From Fulvia fulva (Eukaryota; Ascomycota; Dothideomycetes; Mycosphaerellales; Mycosphaerellaceae), in NCBI RefSeq assembly GCF_020509005.1, contig NC_063013.1:1364001-1428000 (forward strand): DNA of 64,000 bases. The letters run 5' to 3'. Both the position numbers and the translations under genes were made by a program. Of the stretch, positions 45,649 to 56,090 are shown piece after piece (position 1 is the first letter of the stretch; each line of letters starts with the position of its first letter). Below the pieces are notes generated by a model. The model was given only the letters and a program-made list of their open reading frames with translations. It searched no databases and was not told the origin of the DNA.

Positions 45649-45884
45649 ATGGCGTCGATGCTGATGCAAACGCATGTGAGAGGCGCCTGCCCAACGGCGT
45701 TCAATGTTGTGTTTGGCAAACACGTGGCCCGGCCTCCACTTCACTGCACATCTGCTCTGCAACTTCACCTTGTGATTATAAACCACCAAGCCCAGAGGCA
45801 GCGCGACCGCTGTCACTTCGTCACCTACACCGCCTACACTTGCGCAACCACGAAGAAGAGAACATACATCGCACCACCTTCATC

Positions 45885-46417
45885 ATGTCTACCGAGCTGC
45901 GCGGCCTCCGGGAGCAAATCCTTGGTAAGGACATATCACACCCTTGCCGCTTCCTGTGCTAACAGTGGCGAAGCCAACGCGAAGCTCATGATCCATCCAT
46001 CCACCATCTCCAACACTGCTGCAGGTACGCTCCCGGCGAGACACATCATGTGCACTCCAACGCAGCTAATACCTCGAGTTAGGAGCGCTCCCAAACACTC
46101 GTCTTCCAAGCCGGCAATCCAGCACTACCCTGGTCGCACCGTCCTACCCACCAAGTGGCGAGCTGGACATCCTCGTCTTCGGCGACGGCTCCACCTACAC
46201 GTCAGCCATCATGGTCGGCATCACTCCCGTGATCGAGGGAGGTACTAGCACAACTCCCGAAGCCGCGATGCGCAAGCTACTCTTGGCCACCAGCGAGTTG
46301 CTCAACGAGGTCATGCCCGAGCTCGGCGCCCACCAGCGTGCGATTCACGGCGGAGGAGGCGTGGACACGGACTTTCTCAACCAGGACCTTCTCGACGCGC
46401 AGAAGAAGGCATCTTAG
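45885..46417 (+). CDS. Small conserved-looking protein of unknown function
   Basis: Exons 45885-45924, 45974-46024 and 46083-46417 give 141 aa. The introns are GTAAGG...GTGGCGAAG (branch CTAAC) and GTACGC...GAGTTAG. The sequence starts MSTELRGLREQILANAKLMI, then has SYPPSGELDILVFGDGSTYT, a hydrophobic MVGITPVIEG and a helical end (TTPEAAMRKLLLATSELLNE). The first acceptor is not the nearest AG: using ACAG at 45965 would give an early stop, whereas GAAG at 45973 keeps the frame. Family not recognised; a coiled-coil subunit of some complex is possible. Confidence 0.55.
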
Positions 46418-47016
46418 GATCCTGCCTCAAACAATGGAATAAGCTGGGCCACGCTGAAGGAGAGCAGAGCTGCGGGAGACGGACTTGCGATGGAGAAGCA
46501 GGCTTTGCAGGAACTGCGTCGGATCCCATTTGCAAGACCTAGTGAGAATCAACTCGCTCGACCAAGCAACACTCGACCGGGGCGAAGGTGGCTCTGCGGG
46601 ACCGAAGAATGAGAAAGTTGCTTGCTGAGGTGTACCGTACGGTACTCGTGCGTTACCACGCTTTCCTAATACGAAGAAAGTGCACCAAATCTCTCAAACA
46701 AATATCAACTCATTTCAGCGTCACTTGATCATGTTCCATTTGAGCTTCACGAACTGCTACAGTATCATCACGAACCGTGTCCGGGTGCGCCCCGCGACGC
46801 GCAACGTGAACAGCCGTCTAGACTAGCCGCGATGCAGCAAGCCTCTCACGCCTCTCAATGAACGGCACGCGATCAAACCGTCAATGGCGCGCACCGTTAT
46901 CATAGCGGTAAGTATAAATTGTAGGACCACATCACCTCTGCTTCCACTCCTCGCATACCCAGTCATCAGTCGCTTCATCACCAATACCATCCACAACCAT
47001 CGCTGCATCTGCAAAT
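46418..47016. other. Gene-free interval with a TATA-like box
   Basis: Promoter side of the GPI-anchored protein gene. TATAAAT at 46913-46919, 98 bp before the ATG, is a plausible TATA box. Confidence 0.45.
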
Positions 47017-47640
47017 ATGAAGTACATCAACGCCATCCTACCCGTCGCGCTCAGCTTCATCGTTGGAGCCAGCGCACAAGAGACTTCGTCAACTCTCATG
47101 ATTCCGGGACCCATGGAGCAGAGCTTTACTGCTATTTCTGGTACAAGGACTGGTGGGACTATGAGTAAGACTCCCTCGAGTAAGATGCACAAGCTCTGGC
47201 TGTACTGGTGCGCCTTGAACAACTCGAAGAGCACACAATTTGCACACCCTAATGAAGCTCTACACACTCCATAGCTCCCCATCACCTCAACACCTCGCTC
47301 CAACAGCCCAAGCCCCCAGTCCATCCCCCGCCATGCCCAACCCACCCATGCTAACACCCTCACAGCCACGACCTCCATGCCCTCCATGCCGGAATCCTCC
47401 ACCTCAACCAGCGCTTCAAGCGGCAGCCAAGCCTCCGTAGCCTCAAGCGTAGTCGTCAACGCAGGCAACCCAGGCGGCGACAGCCCTCCATCTACCGGGC
47501 CCAGCGCTGGCGATCCCGGGAACGTTTCGCAGACTGGTGTGAGCGCGGCGCAGAATACTGGGAATCCTATTGTTGGTGCTGTGCGGAGGCAGCAGGCGCT
47601 GTTGCTGGGGTTGGGGGTTGGGGCTGCGTTTGTGGTGTAG
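47017..47640 (+). CDS. Small Ser/Thr-rich secreted protein, probable GPI anchor
   Basis: Exons 47017-47164 and 47366-47640 (201-bp phase-1 intron GTAAGA...CCTCACAG, branch CTAAC) give 140 aa. A signal peptide (MKYINAILPVALSFIVGASA) is followed by a low-complexity Ser/Thr/Gly region (PSMPESSTSTSASSGSQASV). It ends in a hydrophobic C-terminus (ALLLGLGVGAAFVV) with small residues before it, as for GPI attachment. Such proteins decorate the fungal wall. No catalytic domain. The intron is longer than its neighbours', so the splice choice is less sure than the ends. Confidence 0.7.
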
Positions 47641-47829
47641 TTTGATGGGAGGAGGTGTGGGAGATGGGGTTGGGGGTTGGGGGAGTGGGAGCCTTTGGGG
47701 GCAGGGTGGAAGTAGGAAGGGTTTGAGAACTTTGCGGTGATGGGAACGGACACGAACAGCAGAAGATCGTAATTATATTCATACACCATATCCGTGCACC
47801 CCTGTCTGCACCAGCCATGGCATCTTGCC

Positions 47830-48711
47830 TCAGTGCCCATTCACCAACGTCTTATCCGCATCACTCTCTCCGCCCGCGCCTGCCTGACTCTGACTCCTAC
47901 TCACATCTTGACTAATCGTCTTCCCCTCCCCCCAATCCAGCACATTATCCTCATCCTCCTCCTCCCCGTTCCCCTTCCCCTCATCATCCTCCATCCTCAA
48001 CCCCTTCCCCTCCGCCACCTCCACAACCTCCTCAACCCTCTCCCTCCTCGCATCCGGCACACCCTCCGGATCAAAATGCCACTTCTGCACACACAATATA
48101 ATATCCACAGCCAGCTGTCCATTCTTCCTCAACGCATTCTCCCAATGGCCGGGAACGCCCTGGCCCGTCACCAACATTCTCGCCACACACTGCACCAGCA
48201 GGACCCTCATTGGTGATTCCTTCTCAGTGTTCGCATAAACATACTGCACCCGCCTCAAACTCGGCCACGAATCCTCCACACGATAAAACTCCCTCACAAC
48301 ATCAAGGACCTCAAGCACCAAGCGCCTAATCTCCCACTTCTCAGCCATCAGATACACGTCCAAAAGCGGGGAGAGATCCTTCTCCTCCTTCGGGGCAGGG
48401 ACGCGTTCAGAGTAAAGCCATCCGACAAACAGGCGGAAAGGCTCGTCTTCCTCGTCGGGCAGGCCGTAGACAGAGTTTTCGGTCGTCTTGTTGTTTTTGC
48501 CGCGGGGGTTGAAGATGTTGCGGAAGAATTGGGAGCGGTAGCAGAGGAGTTTTTTGTGCAGGATCCAGTGCGTGTTGGAGGGGCCGACGTAGATGTCGAC
48601 CATGTCGCGGGAGAGGAGCCTGCAGAGGTGTTAGTCTAGTTGGGGGGATGAGAGTGGATTGGTGGGGAGAATGTACTCATGGAGCGGTCTTTCTCTTTCG
48701 GTGGTGGCCAT
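47830..48711 (-). CDS. BTB/POZ domain protein
   Basis: Exons 48711-48677 and 48619-47830 (57-bp phase-2 intron GTACAT...CTGCAG) give 274 aa. The BTB fold is at about 10-115: MVDIYVGPSNTHWILHKKLL, then CYRSQFFRNIFNP, LPDEEDEPFRLFVGWLY and LLDVYLMAEKWEIRRLVLEV. The C-terminus is very acidic (EDDEGKGNGEEEDEDNVLDW). Fungal BTB-only proteins of this kind are common and mostly unstudied. They often link Cul3 ligases to targets, which is only an inference here. Confidence 0.85.
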
Positions 48712-49510
48712 GGTTGATGTGGTGAAGTCCAATGCTTCTTCGATGGTACAGAGACTAAGTAGTGCGTTCTGCGATTCCAATGCTTCTCGCTGTACTGCAA
48801 TTGATGTTAAAGGACCGACGAACAACGATCAATCACCAGGCGACTAAATTCAGCGAAAGGAAAGAAAACGTGCACGAAACGGCGCACTTGCAGCTCTACT
48901 TAACAGAAACCCTACGCGACCAAGAGCCAAAGGGCCCTGTCGTGTCCACGCAGCGCAGCAAGTGTGGCTGACATCGCCTGGAGGCTGGCATGGTTGTGCA
49001 ACTGTTCAATCCTGTTTGAGCCGTGAATGTACGTCACATACAGCTCAGAATCCAGCTGTGTCTTATTCTTGAAATGCAGTGGGAAACGCCATTTCGCGTA
49101 ATCCTGACCGGATTCTTTGGTGAGCCGGAATGTGGCCAGCACGATGAAACGTGTGGATTTCACAGGACCCGCCAATGACTTCACGGCAACGCCATGCAAC
49201 CACTTCCAGGGTTTGCATCGCGCACTAATGTAACTGTGGTTGGTGCGACTGGGATCGGATCAGCTGTGTTCGCATAAAACTGACATGACCTTGTGCGCGA
49301 TCACGATACTCATCAGATCTGTGTCTTATGGAAATGCTTCGCTGTCTGGTATGTATAGGTGAACGCTCCGTCCTAAAATTCGTTACTGCTGTCCTGTCGA
49401 ATGTATCCGGGTATCAAACGCCCAATCATGCAATGCAATGCCATGCCAGAAATGTACAACACCCGCTCGCTGAAATGCTCGCTTGAAGGAAACCGGAATG
49501 CCCGCTTGAA
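48712..49510. other. Gene-free interval
   Basis: About 800 bp upstream of the BTB gene. A 95-codon minus-strand frame at 48912-49199 has no recognisable features. Confidence 0.4.
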
Positions 49511-52500
49511 TCACAATGCAATGAGGTCGATGTTGCTGAAATCAGGTGGGCTTCTCCTAAACACCACTCTGCCTTTCCCATCCAGTGCTGTACCTTCGTT
49601 ACTCATCCAGATATTGGTCTTCTCCTCCTTGCCGCCATTCTCGTTGTCGACTTTAACAGTGCTCATCTTCTTCGCTCTCTTGATCTCGTCATCGCTGACC
49701 CCAAGGGCGTCGCGAGGGATCCACACGACGGGGCGTCGGGCTCGGAGTGCGCTATGTTGGAACGCATATCTCACCAAGACGTCGCGCTCGTCAGGAGAAA
49801 GATCCTCCAGTTCATCGGCATAGCCGGAGAAGAGCACATCTCCGACTGTGTGTTGGGCCTCAGGGTCACGCTCCGGCTTGTCATTTCGAGTGCCATCAGC
49901 CAAAAAGCGAAGCGCACCGACTGCTTCCGGTGCGACTCTCTTCCATTTTTCGGTAGACCACAATGGCTTGGCGGTGTCCTTGCGTTCGTGCCACGCGCCT
50001 TGACCTGTTCGTGGTGTGGAGCCTTGTGTCCGTGCATCAGGCGAATGTGCAGAGCCGGGAGTATCACTGCGCCTACGCTGCTCAACATCCCGCTTCTCAG
50101 CATCTTCAGCGGCGTGGTCGGCATCATGCTCGCGTTGTTCCCGCTCCTCGAGTGCGTCTTGAATATCCCGTGGGTCCTCATCAGCTCTGTCGCCTTGATT
50201 CAGGGGCGCGAACTTGCTAGCCTGGGCTCTTGCAAACTCTTCATCGCGTATGACAGCTTCATCTTCCAACGTGATGGGCAGGTACTGGAACAGCGGCTTG
50301 AATGCCACGTTCAGCAACCATTGGTAGCAGATGGTCGCAACCAGAAGAATAATCATGATGATCGCTTGAGGGAAGGCCTGGCCACTGATCGCGAAGAAAA
50401 GGCCAATCAAGCAAAGCTCAAGGAAGTAGAGACCAGTGAATAGCTGGTTGATTGCCACGGGGAACAGCAGACCGCCAGTGTCGTGGCGAAATTGATACAC
50501 GAAAAGGACGTTGTATCTTTGCACAATCCAGAAGAGGCCGAAGATGAAGATCATGAAGACCAAAATCATAGGCGATATGATCGAGTAGACGATCCCGATG
50601 GTTGCGAAGTTGGTGAATGGGGGAAAGAAAGTGCCCCATTGCACATTGTTCAGATTCGTCTGCCTTCGCCACTTCGCGCGTGCTGTCGAGTCTGAGATTG
50701 GTGCCATAATGAACCACATGAACAACGATCCGACTTGTAGCAGAGCACTAGCAGAGTTGGACAGTGCTTGGACCGTCAGGTAGGAGAAGAAATAGGTTGA
50801 CGCTTTCGGCAGATTCGAAGCCAGCTGCTCAACAATACTGCCAGGGTTCGTAGCCGCCTCGGAGAAGAAATTGGTGAGACCGCCGGAAATGGTGACGACC
50901 AGGAACACTTGTATGAACAGGAAAGCAAAGTACCACTGCTGCACACCGAGCTCTTTCGCATTTCCCGTGGCGACTCCTTGCTGCTTAACCAGGAGGCGGA
51001 AAATAATGGGAACCAGGAGCAGGATCACTGCCAAGAGTGCAGGAGGGAGAAGACCTTGAATGATGCTTTGCACCGTCTTAGGGGCTTTCTCGAGCCATCC
51101 AAGCCATGGAACCACCTGTGCTAATGTCGTGATATGATTGAGCAAAGATGTGAACGCGACTGGAATGGCGTAGAAGACGATCAACCCTGCGGAGATAAGC
51201 AATACCACGACTGTCCTGAGGTATCGTTCCCACCATTTGATTGCCATATTGTCCCATAGCACATCGTCAGGACTGATCTCCACGAGGCGAGGTGCCATTT
51301 GCTGAGGGATGTGGTGACTCAGCGACTGACAGCACATGTGAGCAGCGACCTGGTGGTTGAACTGGATGAATGCAGAGTTCATGTATGAAAATTTCTCGAC
51401 GTCGTTCTGATCAGCCTCGATCTCAGCGTTGAGTCGAGCAAGCTGGCGACGGCATTCGTAGATGCGATCCACTTTCTTCCCCATCAGTGGCAGTGCTGGC
51501 CACCAAGTTGCAGAGAAGACTGGTAGTCGTATCGTTTCGCGATCTTCCGGCTTCATGTATCGCCTCCAGTATGGCTCTTCGTCTTGATCCTCGTCCCAGT
51601 CTTTATCAAAAGACTGAGGGTACTCTGTCGTCTTGTTGTCGCCCTTTTTCCAGAAGTGCGACTTTTCAGTCGTCTTGCTGTCGGAGATGTTCTTCTCTGT
51701 ACTGCCCTTCCGCTCTTTCTCGTCGCTGCCCGAATCGTGCAACGGAAATTCGTCGTCTTCTTGGATGTGCGGTTGGGGTGATGGGAGGACCAAAGATCGA
51801 TCGTTGTTCTTGAATAGATCCCATGGTCTTCGTTTGGCTGCGTGAGAAGGTGGTTCTTCGATATTAAGAGGCTCTCTTGGTCTGGACTCCCCGCTCGGCC
51901 GAGTAGTCTGGATATCTGGCACACCGAGGGTGTCATCACTGTTCGATGAGCCCTGCTGACCGGCAAGGGGATGGCGGGTTTGCCTTGGCAATGTATCGAT
52001 CTGGGATCCGCCAGGCAGTCTCGGGCTTACGTTCCGACTCAGCACTGTACTAGGTCGTGGCGAAGCGGGACCGTCGCCTGCAGTGGGCACTCGGTATAGT
52101 GAATCGTCCGTGGCAAAGCCGGCACCGAGTCCACCCGTGTTAAGGGTATTCGTTGTCCGGTCAAAGTCGTGCCCAGCTTTGTGCAGCTCAGACTCGACAC
52201 CTCCAACAATCTTATTGCCAAACTGTCCGATTCCTTTGCCAAACTTCTGAAAGCCCTGTCCCACACCGTCAAGACCCTGCCCGATGGCGCCGAAGGGGTT
52301 CTTGTTTCGCTGATTCTCCATCTTGTCATGCTGTCGTTCTTCTTCTTCTTCTAGAATGTCCTGCATTCCTTGTGGAAGTTGATTCCGTTGCTCTCCACCA
52401 GCACTAACACCTTCACCGTGGGCCATCTGCTCTGCCGCAGCATCTTCGTTCGCTTTGTCCTGTTTCTTCTCGTCCTTCGTCTTGGCCTTGCGACCTTCCG

Positions 52501-53362
52501 CCTTTGCCCTCTTCTTCTCCGCCTCAGCGTGTTTGGTGCGGCACTTCTTGATCAGGACCGTCTCTGCGTCTTCCAGGTTCTTAGCCCACTTGTCACGCTG
52601 CGAGACCTTGTCCGCGAGTTCATCGAAATTGCGATTGATCCAGATGTTGCGGATGCCGCCCGGGAAGACATCGTAGAGACCAGATAGGGCTTCGAGGGTA
52701 AGCCATTTGCGTGGAATGCCAGTAACAAGCACGGTGGTGGCAGAGGCTCGGATGCGGTGCTGTGGGCTGGTGAGGAAGGCCTGGCGCACGCGAATGTATC
52801 CTCTGAGTTCCTTAAAGACCACATAGAAGAACCAGGCCACGAACATGACGGCCAAGATTGTGTGTGCCCACAGACGATGTGCAAATTGCTTTCCAATGTT
52901 GGAGATGGAGTATCGATCCAGTCCATGGACTTCGTCCGCGTGAGCAGTCTTGTTGATTGGCAGGAGAATGGGGATGATGATGAGGGCAGCGGGAAAGAAG
53001 AGCTTGAGCAGCATGCGCAGGAAGCGCAGGAAGAAGTAGGCATCGAGGCCGCACTTCTGGATGAGGGTGAGGTTGTCGGTGGTGAAGAGCGGGTAGAGCC
53101 ATCCGATGAGGCCTCCAGGCGGTTGCGGGACTCGTTCGCGTTCGGGCACGAGGTATGATTTCGGTCGGTAGATGCGCGACAGGCGTAGTCTCAACAGCAG
53201 GAAGATGAGCAGCTGCACACCCAGGGACACGAAGGAACCGGCGATGGCGGCGACCAGCGCACCAACCGTCTGCCCCTCGTTAGTTGTCGCAGCGCCGGCA
53301 TTGCAATTGATGAGGCCAAAGATGCCAGACTCGCAGGTAGCGGTGGGCGATGGGGGGTCCAT
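49511..53362 (-). CDS. TMEM63/OSCA (CSC1/RSN1)-type mechanosensitive channel
   Basis: Single exon of 1283 aa. N-terminal membrane segment (VGALVAAIAGSFVSLGVQLL), then GLIGWLYPLFTTDNLTLIQKCGLDAYFFLR (conserved late-exocytosis domain), two more helices and a large cytosolic domain. That domain includes TTVLVTGIPRKWLTLEALSG (RNA-recognition-like fold) and a long insertion (about 290-600). The 7-TM RSN1 core starts around residue 710 (WWERYLRTVVVLLISAGLIV...WFIMAPISDSTARAKWRRQT...NVLFVYQFRHDTGGLLFPVA). A cytosolic tail follows with VWIPRDALGVSDDEI and WMSNEGTALDGKGRVVFRRS. Family members are stretch- or osmo-activated cation channels and some scramble lipids. Intact; unusually long because of the Ser/Pro/Glu-rich insertion. 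Confidence 0.92.
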   Translation of the reverse strand: MDPPSPTATCESGIFGLINCNAGAATTNEGQTVGALVAAIAGSFVSLGVQLLIFLLLRLRLSRIYRPKSYLVPERERVPQPPGGLIGWLYPLFTTDNLTLIQKCGLDAYFFLRFLRMLLKLFFPAALIIIPILLPINKTAHADEVHGLDRYSISNIGKQFAHRLWAHTILAVMFVAWFFYVVFKELRGYIRVRQAFLTSPQHRIRASATTVLVTGIPRKWLTLEALSGLYDVFPGGIRNIWINRNFDELADKVSQRDKWAKNLEDAETVLIKKCRTKHAEAEKKRAKAEGRKAKTKDEKKQDKANEDAAAEQMAHGEGVSAGGEQRNQLPQGMQDILEEEEERQHDKMENQRNKNPFGAIGQGLDGVGQGFQKFGKGIGQFGNKIVGGVESELHKAGHDFDRTTNTLNTGGLGAGFATDDSLYRVPTAGDGPASPRPSTVLSRNVSPRLPGGSQIDTLPRQTRHPLAGQQGSSNSDDTLGVPDIQTTRPSGESRPREPLNIEEPPSHAAKRRPWDLFKNNDRSLVLPSPQPHIQEDDEFPLHDSGSDEKERKGSTEKNISDSKTTEKSHFWKKGDNKTTEYPQSFDKDWDEDQDEEPYWRRYMKPEDRETIRLPVFSATWWPALPLMGKKVDRIYECRRQLARLNAEIEADQNDVEKFSYMNSAFIQFNHQVAAHMCCQSLSHHIPQQMAPRLVEISPDDVLWDNMAIKWWERYLRTVVVLLISAGLIVFYAIPVAFTSLLNHITTLAQVVPWLGWLEKAPKTVQSIIQGLLPPALLAVILLLVPIIFRLLVKQQGVATGNAKELGVQQWYFAFLFIQVFLVVTISGGLTNFFSEAATNPGSIVEQLASNLPKASTYFFSYLTVQALSNSASALLQVGSLFMWFIMAPISDSTARAKWRRQTNLNNVQWGTFFPPFTNFATIGIVYSIISPMILVFMIFIFGLFWIVQRYNVLFVYQFRHDTGGLLFPVAINQLFTGLYFLELCLIGLFFAISGQAFPQAIIMIILLVATICYQWLLNVAFKPLFQYLPITLEDEAVIRDEEFARAQASKFAPLNQGDRADEDPRDIQDALEEREQREHDADHAAEDAEKRDVEQRRRSDTPGSAHSPDARTQGSTPRTGQGAWHERKDTAKPLWSTEKWKRVAPEAVGALRFLADGTRNDKPERDPEAQHTVGDVLFSGYADELEDLSPDERDVLVRYAFQHSALRARRPVVWIPRDALGVSDDEIKRAKKMSTVKVDNENGGKEEKTNIWMSNEGTALDGKGRVVFRRSPPDFSNIDLIAL

Positions 53363-53750
53363 GATCGGGAGCCTGCACCCAGGTCACAGTACGTGCGTCG
53401 GGAGGATCCTCACCGAAGTGGTAATGGTACTGTAGCCGGAGGTGAGAAACACAAAATGCTGGCGTCGTGGTGCTATTCTATCGCAGGATCATTTGGCTGG
53501 TGCAAACAACATGAACGTGAAGATGCTAGAAAGAATGTGTTTGGTAGGAAGTCGTGTTGGTGCAGCAGCAGTCCGTGGTGAAGAAGGCGAACAAACCTGT
53601 TGTTGTCGCCTCTTGCCGCTATTCAAGACTTGGTCTTGGCCTGCTCCCGCGTCTCGTACAGTCAAGGGGGGCCGTCTTGCACGTTTCAGCTTTCGATAGA
53701 CTATACGTCAACACAGGCGCTTATCAACGACACTACGGAGACTATTCTTA
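53363..53750. other. Gene-free interval
   Basis: Leader of the channel gene up to the second 350-bp repeat. Nothing recognised. Confidence 0.4.
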
Positions 53751-54100
53751 TTAAGCGTAGCGACCGAGCGCTAGCCACACCGGAGTACGAGCTTGCGAGT
53801 ACGTAGGTGAGGCGTCAGCGAGGGAGTGAAGCTCTATACCAGCCCTCAACTAGCCTTGGCGCCCGCTCTGATTGGTCAACTTTCAAGGTTTAGGGTCACG
53901 TGACCTACCGCACTGTGCCTGTTGGCGAACTCGCAAACATATACTCGTCGCTAACGCCTATGTCGTCGTATAATAAGCACTGTACGTCGGGTAGCGGTAG
54001 CGTGGATCGCACGCTACTTTGCAGTCTAGAAGGGTTGGTAGAGAGCTCCACTCCGCTACGCTTACCTTTGGAGGTTCACAACCGCCAACAGCACATTTTT
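53751..54100 (+). repeat. 350-bp dispersed repeat, copy 2
   Basis: Same length, ends and orientation as 13451-13800. The two differences seen are near 53887 (G for T) and near 54089 (C for A). It carries the same GGTCACGTGACC palindrome (53894-53905). Flanks are unrelated to those of copy 1, so this is a dispersed repeat and not a segmental duplication. Confidence 0.9.
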
Positions 54101-54632
54101 CTTATTGTCGTGTTCTTCTTCTCTATCCCCACACCCGACACATCCATCATTCACTACTCGACAATCAATACATTTCACCGACAATGCATGTGTGCTTCGA
54201 CTATGATTGTTGATGCACGTGTGCTTGATGCTGCCGCAATGACGCACCTCCACAATTTCTTTTGCGGGGAGAGGCCGCGATCACATGCGAGATTGCAGCA
54301 GCTGAGCATGGATCATCTGATGGAACCCCTGTATGTAGCAATCTCGATGCTCGTCTACACGATGTGGCCTCGACTGCACAGCTGGGAACCTCACAACAAA
54401 AGGGAGCGTCAATCATGGCTCAGGTCTTTGATATGCGAGAAGAACATATCTTTTCACCTCAGCCGACGCGGTCCATAAGATTTTCACGGGTGAATGCTAC
54501 AGTGGTCCTCCAGTGAATACAGCAGCAAAGCAACACCACTATCTATCGATGTGCGACCATCGAATAGAGGTGTCCTGTTCCTGACACCCAGAAACACGTT
54601 GCTCACTTCACTCTACAACATCGCGACTTTTG
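54101..54632. other. Gene-free interval
   Basis: 3' side of the decarboxylase-family gene. A plus-strand frame crossing out of the repeat to 54478 is not a gene. Confidence 0.45.
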
Positions 54633-56090
54633 CTACGAAACCGCCGCCAACGCACTTCTAACCGGAAAGTTCTCCTCCGCCTCAATACTCCACGGCCCAG
54701 GATTAACAAACCTCAACTCCACCCCCGGCCGAAAGACCATAACATGACTACTCCCCCCATAATGAAACATCCCAATCTCATCCCCCTTCTCCAGCATATC
54801 CCCCTCCTCCACCGTGAACTCACAACTACTCACCTCCGCCATCCCGATAAACACCGTCGCCATCACACCAATTTTCGGGTTATTGGCTTGGATGTATATA
54901 ATCCCCCTCGTCGCCACAGCACTGATATATGGCTGGGATTCGTTGGGAGCTGCCGGATCTGGAGCGCTTCCATTAGATGCGAAGAAGCCCGTGTAGAGAT
55001 TTGAACTGTAGTACGTCCCAGGCACATTCTCAATCTTGAGCACCCTGCCACTGACAGGTGCATGCCAGCGATGATAGGATAAGGCGCTGAGATATGCCTG
55101 ATAGACAGTACCGTTGACGAACTGGTGCGCGAGGGGTGAGAAGTTGAGCATATTCGTCAACGAGTACGGTTGATTCTTAAGGTAAAATGTATCAAACAGC
55201 TGAACTCCCGACTGGACTTGCAGCGGCGCAGACTCGCAGGCATTGGTAACAACCGCCGTGGGGTCTGGGTATCGAGGATCGAGGGGTCCGTTATCTGGTG
55301 CTTCCACGGGTCGAATCCCATCCTGGAATTTACGGACGAAGTAGGAGTCCCAGGAGGTATAGCCGAGATAAGGCGCTGAAGCGTTGGGGTATTGGAAGAG
55401 TTGTTCGAAGGTGTAATTTGTTTTGCCATCGTTACCGGCCTGGGCTATGGCCTCTCTTCCCTCTGATGAGAGCCAGCCACCGAGGCACGCCTGGGATTCT
55501 GATGTGCCTAGAAATTTCGCCCACGTGTCGAGGACTTGCTTAAGTTCCGCGTTGACGATGGGGGAGAGGAAGAATTGATGACCTGACAGTGTTGCGATGG
55601 GCCAGTTCAGGATTGCGTTTATGGGTGTTCCCACGAGGCCCATTGCTGTTGTGGGCCGCTTTCTGTCGTAGAAGGGAGGCCCTTCTCGCAGGATGTGGTC
55701 TAGTACGAGAAGCATTTCGTCGAAGCTGCGGAGGGTTGGAGCTCCTGTTGGGTCTTGTTTGTATGGTGTATACTGCGGGACTTCCTCGAACATGGCGTTC
55801 GCCAGTATGGTCAGGTCTGAGTGGTTGTTGACCACGTCCCGGAAGTGTTGCAGAGCTGGATTTATCGACGGATGCGGGTTCTCCAACACAGTTTTCCTCC
55901 TGTAAGCAAGCCATTGCTGCGCATCGCTCCCAACTCTTGATGTCCAATCATCGCCTGACGATTGGAAATGCGGTATCGAACGTAGCCCGGCAACACCATT
56001 TTCTCCGATCCTCAATGGTATTATGCTTGCCGCCGGAGTGACAACCCATACTCCTGATAGCACCAATATCAAAAAATGCATGCGGAGCAT
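54633..56090 (-). CDS. Phosphatidylserine-decarboxylase-family protein with signal peptide
   Basis: Single exon, 485 aa from the ATG at 56090 (a longer frame to 56318 has no conserved content). The N-terminus MLRMHFLILVLSGVWVVTPA is a good signal peptide or anchor. An accessory region (about 60-260) has LRSFDEMLLVLDHILREGPP and WDSYFVRKFQDGIRPVEAPD. The PSD core follows (SYHRWHAPVSGRVLKIENVP, IGMAEVSSCEFTVEEG, DEIGMFHYGGSSHVMVFRPG). The GGSS motif, 41 residues from the end, is the self-cleavage site that makes the pyruvoyl cofactor. This two-part layout matches fungal PsiD-like aromatic amino-acid/PSD-related decarboxylases more than mitochondrial PSD1. A secretory location is unusual for that group. 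The substrate is unknown. Confidence 0.85.
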   Translation of the reverse strand: MLRMHFLILVLSGVWVVTPAASIIPLRIGENGVAGLRSIPHFQSSGDDWTSRVGSDAQQWLAYRRKTVLENPHPSINPALQHFRDVVNNHSDLTILANAMFEEVPQYTPYKQDPTGAPTLRSFDEMLLVLDHILREGPPFYDRKRPTTAMGLVGTPINAILNWPIATLSGHQFFLSPIVNAELKQVLDTWAKFLGTSESQACLGGWLSSEGREAIAQAGNDGKTNYTFEQLFQYPNASAPYLGYTSWDSYFVRKFQDGIRPVEAPDNGPLDPRYPDPTAVVTNACESAPLQVQSGVQLFDTFYLKNQPYSLTNMLNFSPLAHQFVNGTVYQAYLSALSYHRWHAPVSGRVLKIENVPGTYYSSNLYTGFFASNGSAPDPAAPNESQPYISAVATRGIIYIQANNPKIGVMATVFIGMAEVSSCEFTVEEGDMLEKGDEIGMFHYGGSSHVMVFRPGVELRFVNPGPWSIEAEENFPVRSALAAVS

